A stretch of DNA of 64,000 bases. Source: Microvirga ossetica (lineage in GTDB: Bacteria; Pseudomonadota; Alphaproteobacteria; Rhizobiales; Beijerinckiaceae). Position 1 is the stretch's first letter. The number at the start of each line of letters is the position of its first letter. The position numbers and the translations under genes are program-made. The notes below the pieces were generated by a model. It was given only the letters and a program-made list of their open reading frames with translations, had not been told where the DNA came from and searched no databases. Where the stretch lies: positions 1,759,501 to 1,823,500 of the forward strand of contig NZ_CP016616.1 in the NCBI RefSeq assembly GCF_002741015.1, read 5' to 3'. Positions 8,945 to 17,451 of this stretch are shown piece after piece.

Positions 8945-10241
8945 TGAGCTGCTCGTAGCGGCGCAGCGACTCGTTGCCGCGAGCTACAGCATCGTCAAGC
9001 GCCTGCTGCACCGGCTTCTTGCCGAGGAAGGCGCCCGAGACCTCTTCCATGATCGCGACGTTGATCTGGTTACTGTTGCCGATGCGGAAGCCGAGCGAGT
9101 TGTCGCTGGGCGTGCCGCGCATCAACTGCACCACGGCGATCTCGCGAGTCGGGTTCTTCTGGTAGTAGCCTTGCGCCTTGGCCGTTTCATAGGCCGCGGT
9201 CGTGACCGGCACATAACCCGTCGCCTGATGCCACCAGACCTGCGTGTCGGTCTTCGCGAGGAAATCGTAGAAGGCGGCGACCGCCTTGTACTTCTCCGGC
9301 GTATGCCCCTTCAGGGTCCAGAGCGCGGCGCCGCCGATGACGCTGTTCTTCGGGGTGACACCCTGCTCATAGGGCAGCTCGGCCGCGCTCCAGTCGAACT
9401 TCGCGGCGGCGACGACCGTGGCGTGCGAGGCGGTGGAGGCGATGATCGTCGAGCATTCGCCGGAGGTGAAGAGCTGGATCGGAATGATGCCCTGGCCGGC
9501 AAGCTGCATCACACCGGAAGATACCAGCCGCTTCATGCGCTCGACCTGGCCGACGAGCTTGCCCTTGTTGAAGACGAAGCTGGTGTCGAGGCCATCCATG
9601 CCGTTGCGCTTGGTCGCATACGGGATGTCGTTCACCGCGCTGTAGTTCTCGAGGAAGCTCCACTCATAGTCGCCGGGCAGCACCATCGCGCATTTCGAGA
9701 CGCCCTTGGCCTTGATCGCGTCGAGCTGCGGCTCGAGTTCCTGCCAGGTCGCGCCGGGCTTGTCGAAGCCGGCGGCTTTGAAGTGGTCGCGGTTGTAGAA
9801 CAGGATCGGCGTCGAGGAGTTGAACGGCATCGCCTGGAGCTTGCCGTCGATCGCGTAGTAGCTGACGACCGGGGCGATGAACTTCGAGGCGTCGATCGGG
9901 TGGCCCTGCTCCGCCATCAGCTCGGTGGTCGAAACGATGGCGCCGGAATTGACCATCGTCAGGAAGGAGCGCTCGTTCGACTGCACGATCTCGGGCTGGC
10001 GCTTGGCGCGATAGGCCGCGATCGTGCCATTCAACACCTCGTCATAGGTGCCCTTGCCGATCGCCTTGACGACGTATTCCTTCTGGGAGTCGTTGAACTT
10101 CTTGACAAGCTCCTCGACGCGCTCGCCGAGCGCGCCGCTCATCGCGTGCCAGAACTCGATTTCCGTCGCCGCCTGCACGGGGGAGAGCCCCGCCAGCAGC
10201 ATTGCGCCCGCACCCGCCAACGTACAGTAGAAATGTCGCAT
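8928..10241 (-). CDS. ugpB: glycerol-3-phosphate-type ABC transporter binding protein UgpB
   Basis: A 437-residue periplasmic binding protein with a signal peptide (residues 1-25, cleavage after VQA). It follows the UgpB family: IEFWHAMSGALG at the N terminus, QSNERSFLTMVNSGAIV, PFNSSTPILFYN, and GYVPVTTAAYE near the C terminus. It binds sn-glycerol-3-phosphate or glycerophosphodiesters for UgpAE. GGGAGG precedes the ATG. A palindromic operator lies 27-57 bp upstream, so it is the first gene of a regulated unit read as ugpB-ugpA-ugpE-ugpQ. Confidence 0.92.
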   Translation of the reverse strand: MRHFYCTLAGAGAMLLAGLSPVQAATEIEFWHAMSGALGERVEELVKKFNDSQKEYVVKAIGKGTYDEVLNGTIAAYRAKRQPEIVQSNERSFLTMVNSGAIVSTTELMAEQGHPIDASKFIAPVVSYYAIDGKLQAMPFNSSTPILFYNRDHFKAAGFDKPGATWQELEPQLDAIKAKGVSKCAMVLPGDYEWSFLENYSAVNDIPYATKRNGMDGLDTSFVFNKGKLVGQVERMKRLVSSGVMQLAGQGIIPIQLFTSGECSTIIASTASHATVVAAAKFDWSAAELPYEQGVTPKNSVIGGAALWTLKGHTPEKYKAVAAFYDFLAKTDTQVWWHQATGYVPVTTAAYETAKAQGYYQKNPTREIAVVQLMRGTPSDNSLGFRIGNSNQINVAIMEEVSGAFLGKKPVQQALDDAVARGNESLRRYEQLNAGKK

Positions 10242-10267
10242 GTAAAGCCTCCCTTATTAGGCTATGT

Positions 10268-10298
10268 GAGCATATGCTCTTTATTGAAGCATATGCTC
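10268..10298. promoter_or_regulatory. tandem palindromic operator upstream of ugpB
   Basis: GAGCATATGCTC (10268-10279) is a perfect 12-bp palindrome. AAGCATATGCTC (10287-10298) is the same motif with one change, 19 bp further on, close to two helical turns. The pair sits just upstream of ugpB. The gene directly upstream encodes a SorC-type regulator, the obvious candidate to bind here; binding itself is inferred. A related site lies at 12044-12055. Confidence 0.65.
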
Positions 10299-10394
10299 GC
10301 ACACTGGCTTGTTATGTCAACCGTTGATGACGGATGAATGACAGCCGCGCTAGCTTGCGCGCAGAGGGTAATGGGGCGAGGCTGGTGAGCGGGG

Positions 10395-11342
10395 TCAGTC
10401 CGCGAGGAGAGCGCGGGCCGTGTCCTCGTCGGTGACGAGGCCGTTGACGATCCTCCCACGCAACGCGGCTCGCAGCGGCGCGGCCTTGGCCGGGCCCTGG
10501 CCGATGCAGATGCGCCGCCGAGCGCTGCCGGGCTCCGGCGGCACGCTGGTCACCCGCAGGTTGGTGCCGCGGTCGAGGAATCGGCCTTCGGCATCGAAGA
10601 CCCAGCCGGTCACCTCGCCGACGGCGCCGTGGCGGACCATGTCGAGCAGCTCGCCGCGCGTCATGAAGCCGTCCCGATACAGTACGGCATCCTCGCCGAT
10701 CTGGCTAATGCCCATCACCCAGAGATCGGCCTCGCTGGCGATGTTGCGGATGCGCCTGATCGACTCGATTTCGATGAGCTGAGCACGCTCTTCGGGGCTC
10801 GACACATAGAGTGGCAACGGCATCGGAAAATACTGCGCCTGGGTGATTTCGGCGAGCTTGACCAGCGTATCGAAGGGGCTGGCCGAGCCATCGGGCGAGA
10901 TGGTCCCGACCAGCGAGACGAGCCGATGCAGCGGGCAGGACATCGGCGGAACGCGCTCGATGCTGGCCCGCATCGAACGGCCGGTGCCCAATGCCATGAC
11001 CAGCGATTTGCGCGAGCGCAACCAGCGCTCGATCAGCACGCCGCCGAGCGCGGCGACGCCGGCCGCGCCCGTCTCCGCCGAGCCGTCGGAGGGGGCAACG
11101 TCGCAATGCAGCAGCTCGAAGCGATCGCGCAGCCGCGCTGCGAGCTCCATGCAGGTGCTGATCGGGTGGTTCATGTGGAAGCTGATCAGCCCCTCGCTGC
11201 GGCAGAGCGAGACGAGGCGCTGCGCCGCCGGGCGCGAGATGTTTAGGATCTGCGCGATGTCGTCCTGCGTGCGGCCGGCGATATAGTAGAGCCAGCCGGC
11301 CCGGGCGGCGTCGTCAAGGCGGGCGTTGTCGTTGTCGGCCAT
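10395..11342 (-). CDS. SorC/DeoR-type sugar-binding transcriptional regulator
   Basis: A 315-residue regulator. The N-terminal helix-turn-helix is at AGRTQDDIAQILNISRPAAQRLV. The rest is the NagB-like effector domain of the SorC family, with LVMALGTGRSMRASIE and the C-terminal CIGQGPAKAAPLRAALRGRIVNGLVTDE typical of the family. I take the start at 11342 (MADNDN...), 7 bp after the stop of the HAD gene; a longer form would overlap that gene. It lies between the HAD gene and ugpB. Palindromic sites before both targets suggest it controls the cluster, sensing a phosphorylated polyol or sugar. Confidence 0.88.
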   Translation of the reverse strand: MADNDNARLDDAARAGWLYYIAGRTQDDIAQILNISRPAAQRLVSLCRSEGLISFHMNHPISTCMELAARLRDRFELLHCDVAPSDGSAETGAAGVAALGGVLIERWLRSRKSLVMALGTGRSMRASIERVPPMSCPLHRLVSLVGTISPDGSASPFDTLVKLAEITQAQYFPMPLPLYVSSPEERAQLIEIESIRRIRNIASEADLWVMGISQIGEDAVLYRDGFMTRGELLDMVRHGAVGEVTGWVFDAEGRFLDRGTNLRVTSVPPEPGSARRRICIGQGPAKAAPLRAALRGRIVNGLVTDEDTARALLAD

Positions 11343-11349
11343 CGGAAAC

Positions 11350-12027
11350 TCAGCCGGTTGCGGGCATCGGTGCCAGTTCCTGCCAGGATTCGAGCACCTT
11401 GTCGGCTCCGGCATCCAGAAGCGCCTGTCTCTGGTCCAGGACTGCGAAATGGCTGCCGGCGGCCAGGCCGTAGGCTGTCATTCCAGCCGCCTTCGCAGCA
11501 GTGACGCCGCTGACGCTGTCCTCGATCACAAGGCAGCGTTCTGGCGCCACGCCGTGCTCACTGGCGGCCAGCAGGAACAGGTCGGGCGCCGGCTTGCCGC
11601 GCCGCACGCGCGTCGTGCTAAAGATCCTCCCCTCGAACAGATCCCACAGCTCGGCTTTCCGGAGGCAGATCTCGATGCGCTCCTCGTCGCTGGACGAAGC
11701 CACGCAGTAGTCGCTTGCGAAGGCCTCGACCACGCTGCGGACGCCTTCGACCGGCTCGAGCTCGCGAGCGAATGCGGCAAACAGGCGCTCCCGCCAGTCC
11801 TCCGTGAAGTCGGCCGAGGCCGGGCGGCCGGTCATTCTCTCGTAATCCTCGACGACTGCGCTGGACGGGCGCCCAAGATAGCGGCGCATGACCGTCCGCA
11901 GATCATAGCTGGGATCGAGAGGTGAGAGAATATCGACCAGGGTTCGGCAGCTGATGACTTCGCTGTCGACGAGCACGCCGTCGCAATCGAAGATGACGAG
12001 GTCGAAGGGCGATCTTTGGATGGGCAT
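11350..12027 (-). CDS. HAD-superfamily (subfamily IA) phosphatase
   Basis: A 225-residue HAD hydrolase. Motif I is VIFDCDGVLVDSE with the two catalytic Asp, motif II is the Ser in VASSSDE, motif III is the Lys in RGKPAPDLF, and motif IV is CLVIEDSVSG. It belongs to the beta-phosphoglucomutase/sugar-phosphatase group; the exact substrate is unknown. I choose the start at 12027 (MPIQRSPFDLV), although ATGs at 12060 and 12069 are in frame and no start has a strong ribosome-binding site. Context with polyol genes, a SorC regulator and a dead xylulokinase suggests it handles a polyol or sugar phosphate. Confidence 0.85.
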   Translation of the reverse strand: MPIQRSPFDLVIFDCDGVLVDSEVISCRTLVDILSPLDPSYDLRTVMRRYLGRPSSAVVEDYERMTGRPASADFTEDWRERLFAAFARELEPVEGVRSVVEAFASDYCVASSSDEERIEICLRKAELWDLFEGRIFSTTRVRRGKPAPDLFLLAASEHGVAPERCLVIEDSVSGVTAAKAAGMTAYGLAAGSHFAVLDQRQALLDAGADKVLESWQELAPMPATG

Positions 12028-12043
12028 GGGACAGCAACAATCT

Positions 12044-12075
12044 TGAGCGGATGCTCGCATGAAGAGCATCTACCC
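12044..12075. promoter_or_regulatory. operator-like palindrome upstream of the HAD gene
   Basis: GAGCGGATGCTC (12044-12055) matches 10 of 12 bases of the palindrome before ugpB and keeps its two GAGC/GCTC arms. A half-site GAGCAT begins 20 bp further on at 12064, repeating the tandem spacing seen at 10268/10287. The site lies 17 bp upstream of the chosen HAD start. A shared SorC regulator is inferred. Confidence 0.45.
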
Positions 12076-12077
12076 GA

Positions 12078-12655
12078 TTTCCTGTCAAATCCAAAAGGCA
12101 ACGCCCTCCAGCACCGCCTCGGTCATGGCCGCGCGATCCGTCGTGGCCGAGGCGCGAGAACCCGCCTCGCATGTGCGGATCGTTGTGAGGGGTCCATTCG
12201 CCCGATAGATAGGGCGTGAAGAGCACCGACGAAGGATACTTCGCCCGTGGCCCGAGGTCGCCTAGCAGCCTTTCCTCGGTCTGCCCGCACACGGACGCCC
12301 ACCACTCAGGCTCGCGGCGGCAGACAGATGGACGGACATCTGGTGCCAGCGGTCCGGCAGCGCGCGGCAGAAGGCGTGAAAGGCGATGCCGGCGCGCGGC
12401 TCGAAGCCATCGCTCGTACGCCAGAGCACCCCGGATGCTCCCAGCGACAGGAAGCTCGTGCCGGTTCGATCGCCCCCAGGCCGACAGCTCCGGCGGCATT
12501 GTCGCTGGCACCGCCCGCAAAGAGCGGCGGTGCGTCGAAGCCCAGCTACCGGCTGAGATCGGCGCGCATGCGCCCTGCAGGCTGCGCCCCTTCGACGAGC
12601 GCGGGCATCGGGCCGCGGTCGCGCCCTGCAGTCGGTCCGACCACCAGAGAACTGG
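12078..12655 (-). pseudogene. xylB: xylulokinase (xylB) remnant with several frameshifts
   Basis: Pieces of the C-terminal half of xylulokinase occur in order but in different frames. First comes MPALVEGAQPAGRMRADLSR, ended by an in-frame TAG, then FAGGASDNAAGAVGLGAI. After a shift come FLSLGASGVLWRTSDGF and HAFCRALPDRWHQMSV. After another shift comes LFTPYLSGEWTPHNDPHMRG, and after a third TDRAAMTEAVLEGVAF. The N-terminal half is missing. A living copy would phosphorylate D-xylulose. It lies directly upstream of the HAD gene and beside the island's left boundary, so the original polyol operon appears to have lost this kinase. Confidence 0.85.
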
Positions 12656-12885
12656 CATGCCTGTGCATTGATCTTCTGCACAGCCTTTTCACCCTCCTCT
12701 GAGTTCATACCCCTAGGGTCGGCGGCTCTCGCCGCAACGATAGCACTCTGTAAAGCTATCGGTCTTGAGAAGGGGCGATTTTTAGAACTGGGGTTACGGA
12801 CGATTATCGGCCCGCTCTGTCAACCAAGGTCCGAGGGGGTATACTTCACGACCTAGGCCATTATCGAGCTAAGTGCTTGATTTTA
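12656..12885. other. short non-coding stretch at the chromosomal left flank of the island
   Basis: Between the xylB remnant and the attachment repeat I see no convincing gene. It is the ancestral DNA that followed the 3' end of tRNA-Glu before integration. Confidence 0.5.
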
Positions 12886-12932
12886 TGGCGCTCCCTAGGG
12901 GACTCGAACCCCTGTTTTCGCCGTGAGAGGGC
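12886..12932. repeat. attL: 47-bp copy of the tRNA-Glu 3' half
   Basis: Bases 12886-12932 are identical to 30366-30412, the part of tRNA-Glu from the encoded CCA end through the T arm and into the anticodon loop. Identity stops on both sides (A versus T at 12885/30365; T versus G at 12933/30413). This is the classic footprint of a tyrosine integrase that uses a tRNA gene: the left end keeps a 3' fragment and the right end a complete tRNA. The integrase gene begins 132 bp inside. Confidence 0.95.
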
Positions 12933-13034
12933 TAATACACAGATTTCAGCGCACGCTCGTGGATATCAATAGACGCAAACGCCACAAGCATTTAATGTAT
13001 ATTCGTGCGTCGGCGTCCACCGAAATTTGCCCAC

Positions 13035-13060
13035 GCATTCTCGACAAATTCGGGGACAAA
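13035..13060. repeat. integrase arm-type site candidate, left end
   Basis: The 26-bp stretch starting GCATTCTCGACAAA and ending GGACAAA recurs at 30295-30320 with 23 of 26 identical bases, in the same orientation. One copy sits just inside each island end (102 bp from attL, 45 bp from attR). This fits arm-type binding sites of the island integrase; function is inferred. It is only 4 bp from the integrase start, so it may also affect int expression. Confidence 0.55.
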
Positions 13061-13064
13061 TTAA

Positions 13065-14357
13065 ATGGCGCGGACTGTTCGCGATGCAACGCTTGAGACA
13101 CGAGCGGCCCGGATGCAGCTCCCCACAGGGAGGAAGCACTGGCGATCAATCGAACAGGGACTGCACCTCGGGTACCGGCGAGGGCCACGAGGCGGCGCCT
13201 GGCTCGGCCGTCGCTGCGTTGATGGCAAGTATCCTGAAACGGTCCTTGGGATCGCGGACGATGCGACGGACGCGGATGGCACAACCGTCCTTGACTACCG
13301 TGCTGCGCTGAAGGCCGCCCGAGAGTGGTGGCAGGCGGAGGAGCGGAAAGCCCTAGGCATCAGCGACACCCACCGCGGCGCCTACACTATAGCGGATGCG
13401 CTCGCAGACTATGAGAAGCATTACGAGGCTCGAGGCGGAAAGGATCTGACCAACCTGCGGTCGATCGTGAATAGCCACATTGTCCCTGCCCTCGGGGCTC
13501 TCGATACAGCAAAGCTGACGACCCGCCGTCTGCGCGACTGGCATCACGGGCTCGCCACGGCTCCCAAGATGGTCAGAACGGCAAAGGGCGCGAAGGAGCG
13601 CAAGACGCAGGAGTTTGATCCTCGCGATCCAGAGGCAGTGCGCCGGCGCCGGTCGCGGGCTAACAGAATTCTGACTGTCCTAAAGGCAGCTCTCAACCAT
13701 GCCCATGCTGAGCATCATATCTCGATCGATGATGCCTGGGCGCGCGTCCAGCCATTCCATGATGTCGACCAAGCCCGCATTCACTACCTCTCAACGGCCG
13801 AATGCACTCGCCTTCTCAACACGTGTGAGCCGGATTTTCGCTCTCTGGTGAAAGCCGCTCTACTGACTGGGGCCCGGTATGGGGAGCTCGTTCGGCTCAA
13901 GGTGAGAGACATCAACCTTGAGTCTGGGTCAATTTTCATTGCTGAGAGCAAGAACGGGAAATCGCGCCACGTCCCGCTGACGGACGAAGGTATCGATCAC
14001 TTCAGGAGCCTTGCGCTCGGGAAGGCCGGGCCCGCACCGGTATTCCTGCGGGCGGATGGTGCAACCTGGAAAGCTTCCCATCAGGCACGCCCCCTTGCGA
14101 CAGCTTGTGAGCAGGCAAAGATCGAGCCGGCGATAACTTTCCATGGGCTACGGGATACCTACGCGTCAATGCTGGCGATGCGTGGCGTTCCAATGGCCGT
14201 GATTGCCGCAGCTCTTGGGCATGCCGACACTCGGATCACTGAGAAGCACTATGCTCACCTCGCTCCATCCTATGTAGCGGATACGATCCGGGCCAATATG
14301 CCGAGGCTTGGACTTGAAGAGGAGACAAATGTCGCCTCAATCAGGAAGGCAGGCTAA
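13065..14357 (+). CDS. tyrosine-type site-specific integrase
   Basis: A 430-residue tyrosine recombinase. The N-terminal third is the arm-binding/DUF4102-like region, and a core-binding domain lies at about 105-235. The catalytic residues are visible: Arg271 in LLTGARYGELVRL, Lys in AESKNGKSRHVPL (about 296), His360-xx-Arg363 in FHGLRDT, His386 in LGHAD, and Tyr396 in EKHYAHL. It points inward from attL next to tRNA-Glu and should catalyse integration and excision of the island. All active-site residues are intact, so the element may still be mobile. Confidence 0.96.
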   Translation: MARTVRDATLETRAARMQLPTGRKHWRSIEQGLHLGYRRGPRGGAWLGRRCVDGKYPETVLGIADDATDADGTTVLDYRAALKAAREWWQAEERKALGISDTHRGAYTIADALADYEKHYEARGGKDLTNLRSIVNSHIVPALGALDTAKLTTRRLRDWHHGLATAPKMVRTAKGAKERKTQEFDPRDPEAVRRRRSRANRILTVLKAALNHAHAEHHISIDDAWARVQPFHDVDQARIHYLSTAECTRLLNTCEPDFRSLVKAALLTGARYGELVRLKVRDINLESGSIFIAESKNGKSRHVPLTDEGIDHFRSLALGKAGPAPVFLRADGATWKASHQARPLATACEQAKIEPAITFHGLRDTYASMLAMRGVPMAVIAAALGHADTRITEKHYAHLAPSYVADTIRANMPRLGLEEETNVASIRKAG

Positions 14358-14360
14358 GCC

Positions 14361-15110
14361 ATGGGTTATCTTCAACCCGACCTCGCTGCGAGTACCGAGC
14401 CGGTTAGTCTTTGGCACTTCGCGAAGCGGATAGCGGGCCGCGAGTGCAGCGCATACGTCATGTGGTTTGAAGCCACCGCAACACGTATGAGGGCAATTGA
14501 TCATGATCGGGTTGCGGCCTCCGTCCAACGCAGGTGGCCAGCGCTAGTGGATCCCGAACTCTTCATCCGTGAGAACGAGGCGCGGGAACGAAGAGCTAAA
14601 CGGCTCCGCAGCTGGGCCGCGCACCTTCTCGCGACCGTTATCCCTTCTAAGGTGAGGCGCGAGCTCATCAAAGACAGTTACCTCATTACCGGCCGCAATA
14701 GTGCCGGCGAGCGCGTTTCTCTAACACTTGATGACCTGGCAGGCCTAAACATTGATCTAGGCTCAAATTGCCTGATTGGCCCAACGACTGCATACACCGA
14801 CGTTTCTGTTCGGCTTGCTCCGACAAGTTTCGCGGGCAAGCATCCCGAGCCGAACCTCCGCTCAGATAAGCCAACGACAGTTAATGCTACGTCTCATGCG
14901 CTGCCGAACCCTGGCGCCAGCGTAAAGCTGCAGAGAAAGACACGGGCTCAGTGGATTGAGGAAGCAGTGCGCGAACTGTCTCAAGAAGCTCCCGTGCAGA
15001 ATCTGCGTCCAGGGGAACGATACCACCTCATCTGTAAGTACATCAAAGGGAAGGGTGGCGTCGCACCTAGCGTGCGATACGTGAGGGACTTTTTCAACAA
15101 ATCGGAATAA
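14361..15110 (+). CDS. hypothetical island protein
   Basis: A 249-residue protein of unknown function starting 3 bp after the integrase stop, so probably cotranscribed. It has no signal peptide or membrane helix. The N-terminal half is rich in Arg/Glu helices (RENEARERRAKRLRSWAAHLL). The C-terminal part (WIEEAVRELSQE ... KGGVAPSVRYVRDFFNKSE) looks like a small helical DNA-binding or regulator-like tail of the kind found in phage and satellite early genes. I do not recognise a family. Confidence 0.7.
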   Translation: MGYLQPDLAASTEPVSLWHFAKRIAGRECSAYVMWFEATATRMRAIDHDRVAASVQRRWPALVDPELFIRENEARERRAKRLRSWAAHLLATVIPSKVRRELIKDSYLITGRNSAGERVSLTLDDLAGLNIDLGSNCLIGPTTAYTDVSVRLAPTSFAGKHPEPNLRSDKPTTVNATSHALPNPGASVKLQRKTRAQWIEEAVRELSQEAPVQNLRPGERYHLICKYIKGKGGVAPSVRYVRDFFNKSE

Positions 15111-15215
15111 CGGCAAAAACGGCAAAGGCGGCAATGCCGCTCTTGCCGGATGACCTGATTGCTGAAGAACGGCACGATCCATTCATCGACGTATTCCGTC
15201 GCTTGGTGGACAAAC

Positions 15216-15446
15216 ATGGCTCATATTCCAGGTGGAGGCGTTCATGGCCTCTCAACCGCACCAGTATTCAACCAGAAGCTCAGCCTCTCTGTCGAGGAAG
15301 CCGCAGAGGCAACAGGTATTGGCCGCTCAAAGCTGTATGAGGCAATGAGAGACGGCCTGCTGCAGGCGCGCAAGTTCGGCCGCCGCACCATCATCCTGCG
15401 CGATGACCTTGAGAGATTTCTTTCCGCCCTCCCAAAAGCCGCCTGA
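15216..15446 (+). CDS. helix-turn-helix protein, excisionase/AlpA-like
   Basis: A 76-residue protein from the ATG at 15216 (GGTGG upstream). It has the MerR/excisionase-type winged helix: LSVEEAAEATGIGRSKLYEAMRDGLLQARKFGRRTIILRDDLERFL, split here as LSVEEAAEATGIGRSKLYE, AMRDGLLQARKFG and RRTIILRDDLERFL. This is the common HTH_17/excisionase-family pattern. Beside an integrase it is likely either the excision factor or an AlpA-like activator of the island. Longer in-frame starts at 15159 exist but add no conserved sequence. Confidence 0.85.
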   Translation: MAHIPGGGVHGLSTAPVFNQKLSLSVEEAAEATGIGRSKLYEAMRDGLLQARKFGRRTIILRDDLERFLSALPKAA

Positions 15447-15514
15447 AAAAGAAAAACCCGCGCTCACAGACCACGGGACGGGAAACGTGTGTCTACGAGG
15501 CGGGTCTCAGAAGA

Positions 15515-16108
15515 GTGTTCAAGCACATGTACCATGAGTATCCTCCCGTTGAACGTCAAGAGTCTAACCCTGGTCCGCGCTCATCTCGCGGGCGGTACCT
15601 GAAAAGCCAGAGTGGGCTTTGGTTTCTAACAAAGCCCGATGATCCCAACGACCCAGGCGAATGGGTTTCGGATCCGATCAAGCCGCTAGCCCGGGTTTAT
15701 ATCGAAAAGCCTTTTCTCCATCCGTTGGGTGAGTGGGCAATAGAGATAGAGTTCTCCGGGGCTGAGGGCGGCACGCGGCGCAGCCTTATTCGGTATGACT
15801 GCCTCCATGCCCGCGGCCGCGACTTGATTGCTACCCTTGCCGGCGCGGGCCTGCGGATTGCTGCAGACCGAAAGGGGCAGGATCGGTTCCTGAACTACCT
15901 TGCCAGGGTTCGTCCACCGACTGCATTGCGGCTTGGAGAGCTCACCGTTCAAGGCATTGATGGCGTCCTTTGCCTGCGGGCCTTCGATCTCGCCCCAGAG
16001 GGTGGAATATACGAGCCGTACGCCTTTGAACTTTACGACCTCTACGACGGTGGTCGCAAGTTGCCGCTGGTGGTCCGCATCCTCGATCACGAGGAGGACG
16101 TGATATGA
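15515..16108 (+). CDS. hypothetical protein, DUF927-like N-terminal region
   Basis: A 197-residue protein (GTG at 15515; ATG at 15527 is an alternative). It contains a block like the N-terminal part of DUF927-type mobile-element helicases: WAIEIEFSGAEGG, then HARGRDLIATLAGAGLRIA and a DRFLNYLARV segment. It lacks the ATPase part of those proteins, but the next gene, overlapping by 4 bp, encodes a P-loop protein, so the two could form a split functional unit. Assignment is tentative. Confidence 0.7.
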   Translation: MFKHMYHEYPPVERQESNPGPRSSRGRYLKSQSGLWFLTKPDDPNDPGEWVSDPIKPLARVYIEKPFLHPLGEWAIEIEFSGAEGGTRRSLIRYDCLHARGRDLIATLAGAGLRIAADRKGQDRFLNYLARVRPPTALRLGELTVQGIDGVLCLRAFDLAPEGGIYEPYAFELYDLYDGGRKLPLVVRILDHEEDVI

Positions 16109-17451
16109 GGAACGAATGGGACCTTTCAAATCCGGCTCCTCATGAGGTGAACGTTGCGGAGCGTATTAGCGGCGCCCGGACTGCGGCAGACGCTGAGCGT
16201 TCGACCACAGGACGCGGCAAGCGTGAACGGTGGAAAGTAGAGACCGCAGCCGGTGACAAGCGCTGGCTCGACCTGTGTATGACTGACGACCAGGCGCGGC
16301 CGATCGCCAATCTAGCCAACGTTAGGCTCGCGCTCCGTAGCGACCCTGCTATCTCGACCATGCTTGCTCTTGATGAGATGCTTTGTGCACCGATGCTGAT
16401 GCACCCGGTCCCAAGGCACGGGGCTGCATGGGAGAAAACCGCAGGCTTTGAGCCTCGGCCCGTCACCGACAACGACGTAGGCGAGCTGCAGGAATGGCTT
16501 CAACTCGCCGGTCTGCCGAAGATCGGCAAGGACACGGTGCATCAAGCCGTAGACATGAGGGCTCAGGATTGCGCCTTCCATCCTGTACGGGATTACCTGA
16601 CAAGCCTGGTCTGGGACGGAAAGTCCAGGCTCAAGACGTGGCTCTCCACTTACCTGGGAGTGGAGCCCAGCGCCTATGCTGAGGGCATCGGCACAATGTT
16701 CATGATCTCCACAGTCGCCCGCATCATGAAGCCCGGCTGCAAGGCCGACTACATGATGGTTCTGGAGGGGGCGCAAGGCGCGCGGAAGTCGACCGCCTGC
16801 GCAATCCTGGGCGGGAAGTGGTTCTCCGACAATCTCCCTGAGGTGACGACTGGCAAGGATGTCTATCAGCACTTGGTTGGGAAATGGCTGATTGAGATCG
16901 CCGAAATGTCCGCAATGTCAAAAGCGGAAGACGCAGCGCTCAAAGCTTTCATCAGCCGCCAAGTCGAACGTTACCGACCGCCTTATGGGCGCAAGGAGGT
17001 GATTCAGCCACGGCAATGCATCTTCATCGGCACCACAAACAAGGAGGCCTATCTGCGGGACGAGACCGGTGGCCGGCGCTTCTGGCCTGTGAAGGTGGGC
17101 AAGATCGACACCAACGCCCTGAAGCGGGACCGGGATCAGCTTTTCGCGGAAGCCATGCATCTCTTCGAGGCCGGTGCAAGGTGGTGGCCCGACGATGCCT
17201 TCGAGCGCGAGCACATCAAACCCCAGCAGGAAGCCCGGTTCGAGGCCGACGCCTGGGAGGAGATGATTGCAGACTACCTCAGGGGCAAATCAAAGGTGAC
17301 GGTTGGTGACGTGGCGAAAGATGGCCTGCACATCGAGACGGCCCGCATCAATACGTCTGATCAGCGGCGGATTACTGCGGCCATGGAGCGATTGGGGTGG
17401 AAGCGCTTGGCCAAGGATTGGAAGGGGCGGATTACATGGGGGCGGTCATGA
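16105..17451 (+). CDS. VapE/virulence-associated E family P-loop protein (replication protein)
   Basis: A 448-residue protein with the VapE domain of phage and satellite replication proteins. Walker A is LEGAQGARKST (about residue 219-229), followed by KWFSDNLPEV, WLIEIAEMSAMSKAEDAALK, YRPPYGRKEVIQPRQCIFIGTTN and ETGGRRFWPVKVG, the family signature blocks. Such proteins are SF3-helicase-like ATPases that act with or as primases. The ATG overlaps the upstream stop (ATGA), as does its own stop with the next gene, giving a tightly coupled early operon. Confidence 0.92.
   Translation: MRNEWDLSNPAPHEVNVAERISGARTAADAERSTTGRGKRERWKVETAAGDKRWLDLCMTDDQARPIANLANVRLALRSDPAISTMLALDEMLCAPMLMHPVPRHGAAWEKTAGFEPRPVTDNDVGELQEWLQLAGLPKIGKDTVHQAVDMRAQDCAFHPVRDYLTSLVWDGKSRLKTWLSTYLGVEPSAYAEGIGTMFMISTVARIMKPGCKADYMMVLEGAQGARKSTACAILGGKWFSDNLPEVTTGKDVYQHLVGKWLIEIAEMSAMSKAEDAALKAFISRQVERYRPPYGRKEVIQPRQCIFIGTTNKEAYLRDETGGRRFWPVKVGKIDTNALKRDRDQLFAEAMHLFEAGARWWPDDAFEREHIKPQQEARFEADAWEEMIADYLRGKSKVTVGDVAKDGLHIETARINTSDQRRITAAMERLGWKRLAKDWKGRITWGRS

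Noticed and set aside
12886..12932. A second tRNA-Glu gene
   Set aside because: Only the 3' half exists; the 5' half and D arm are absent, so it is the attL fragment.
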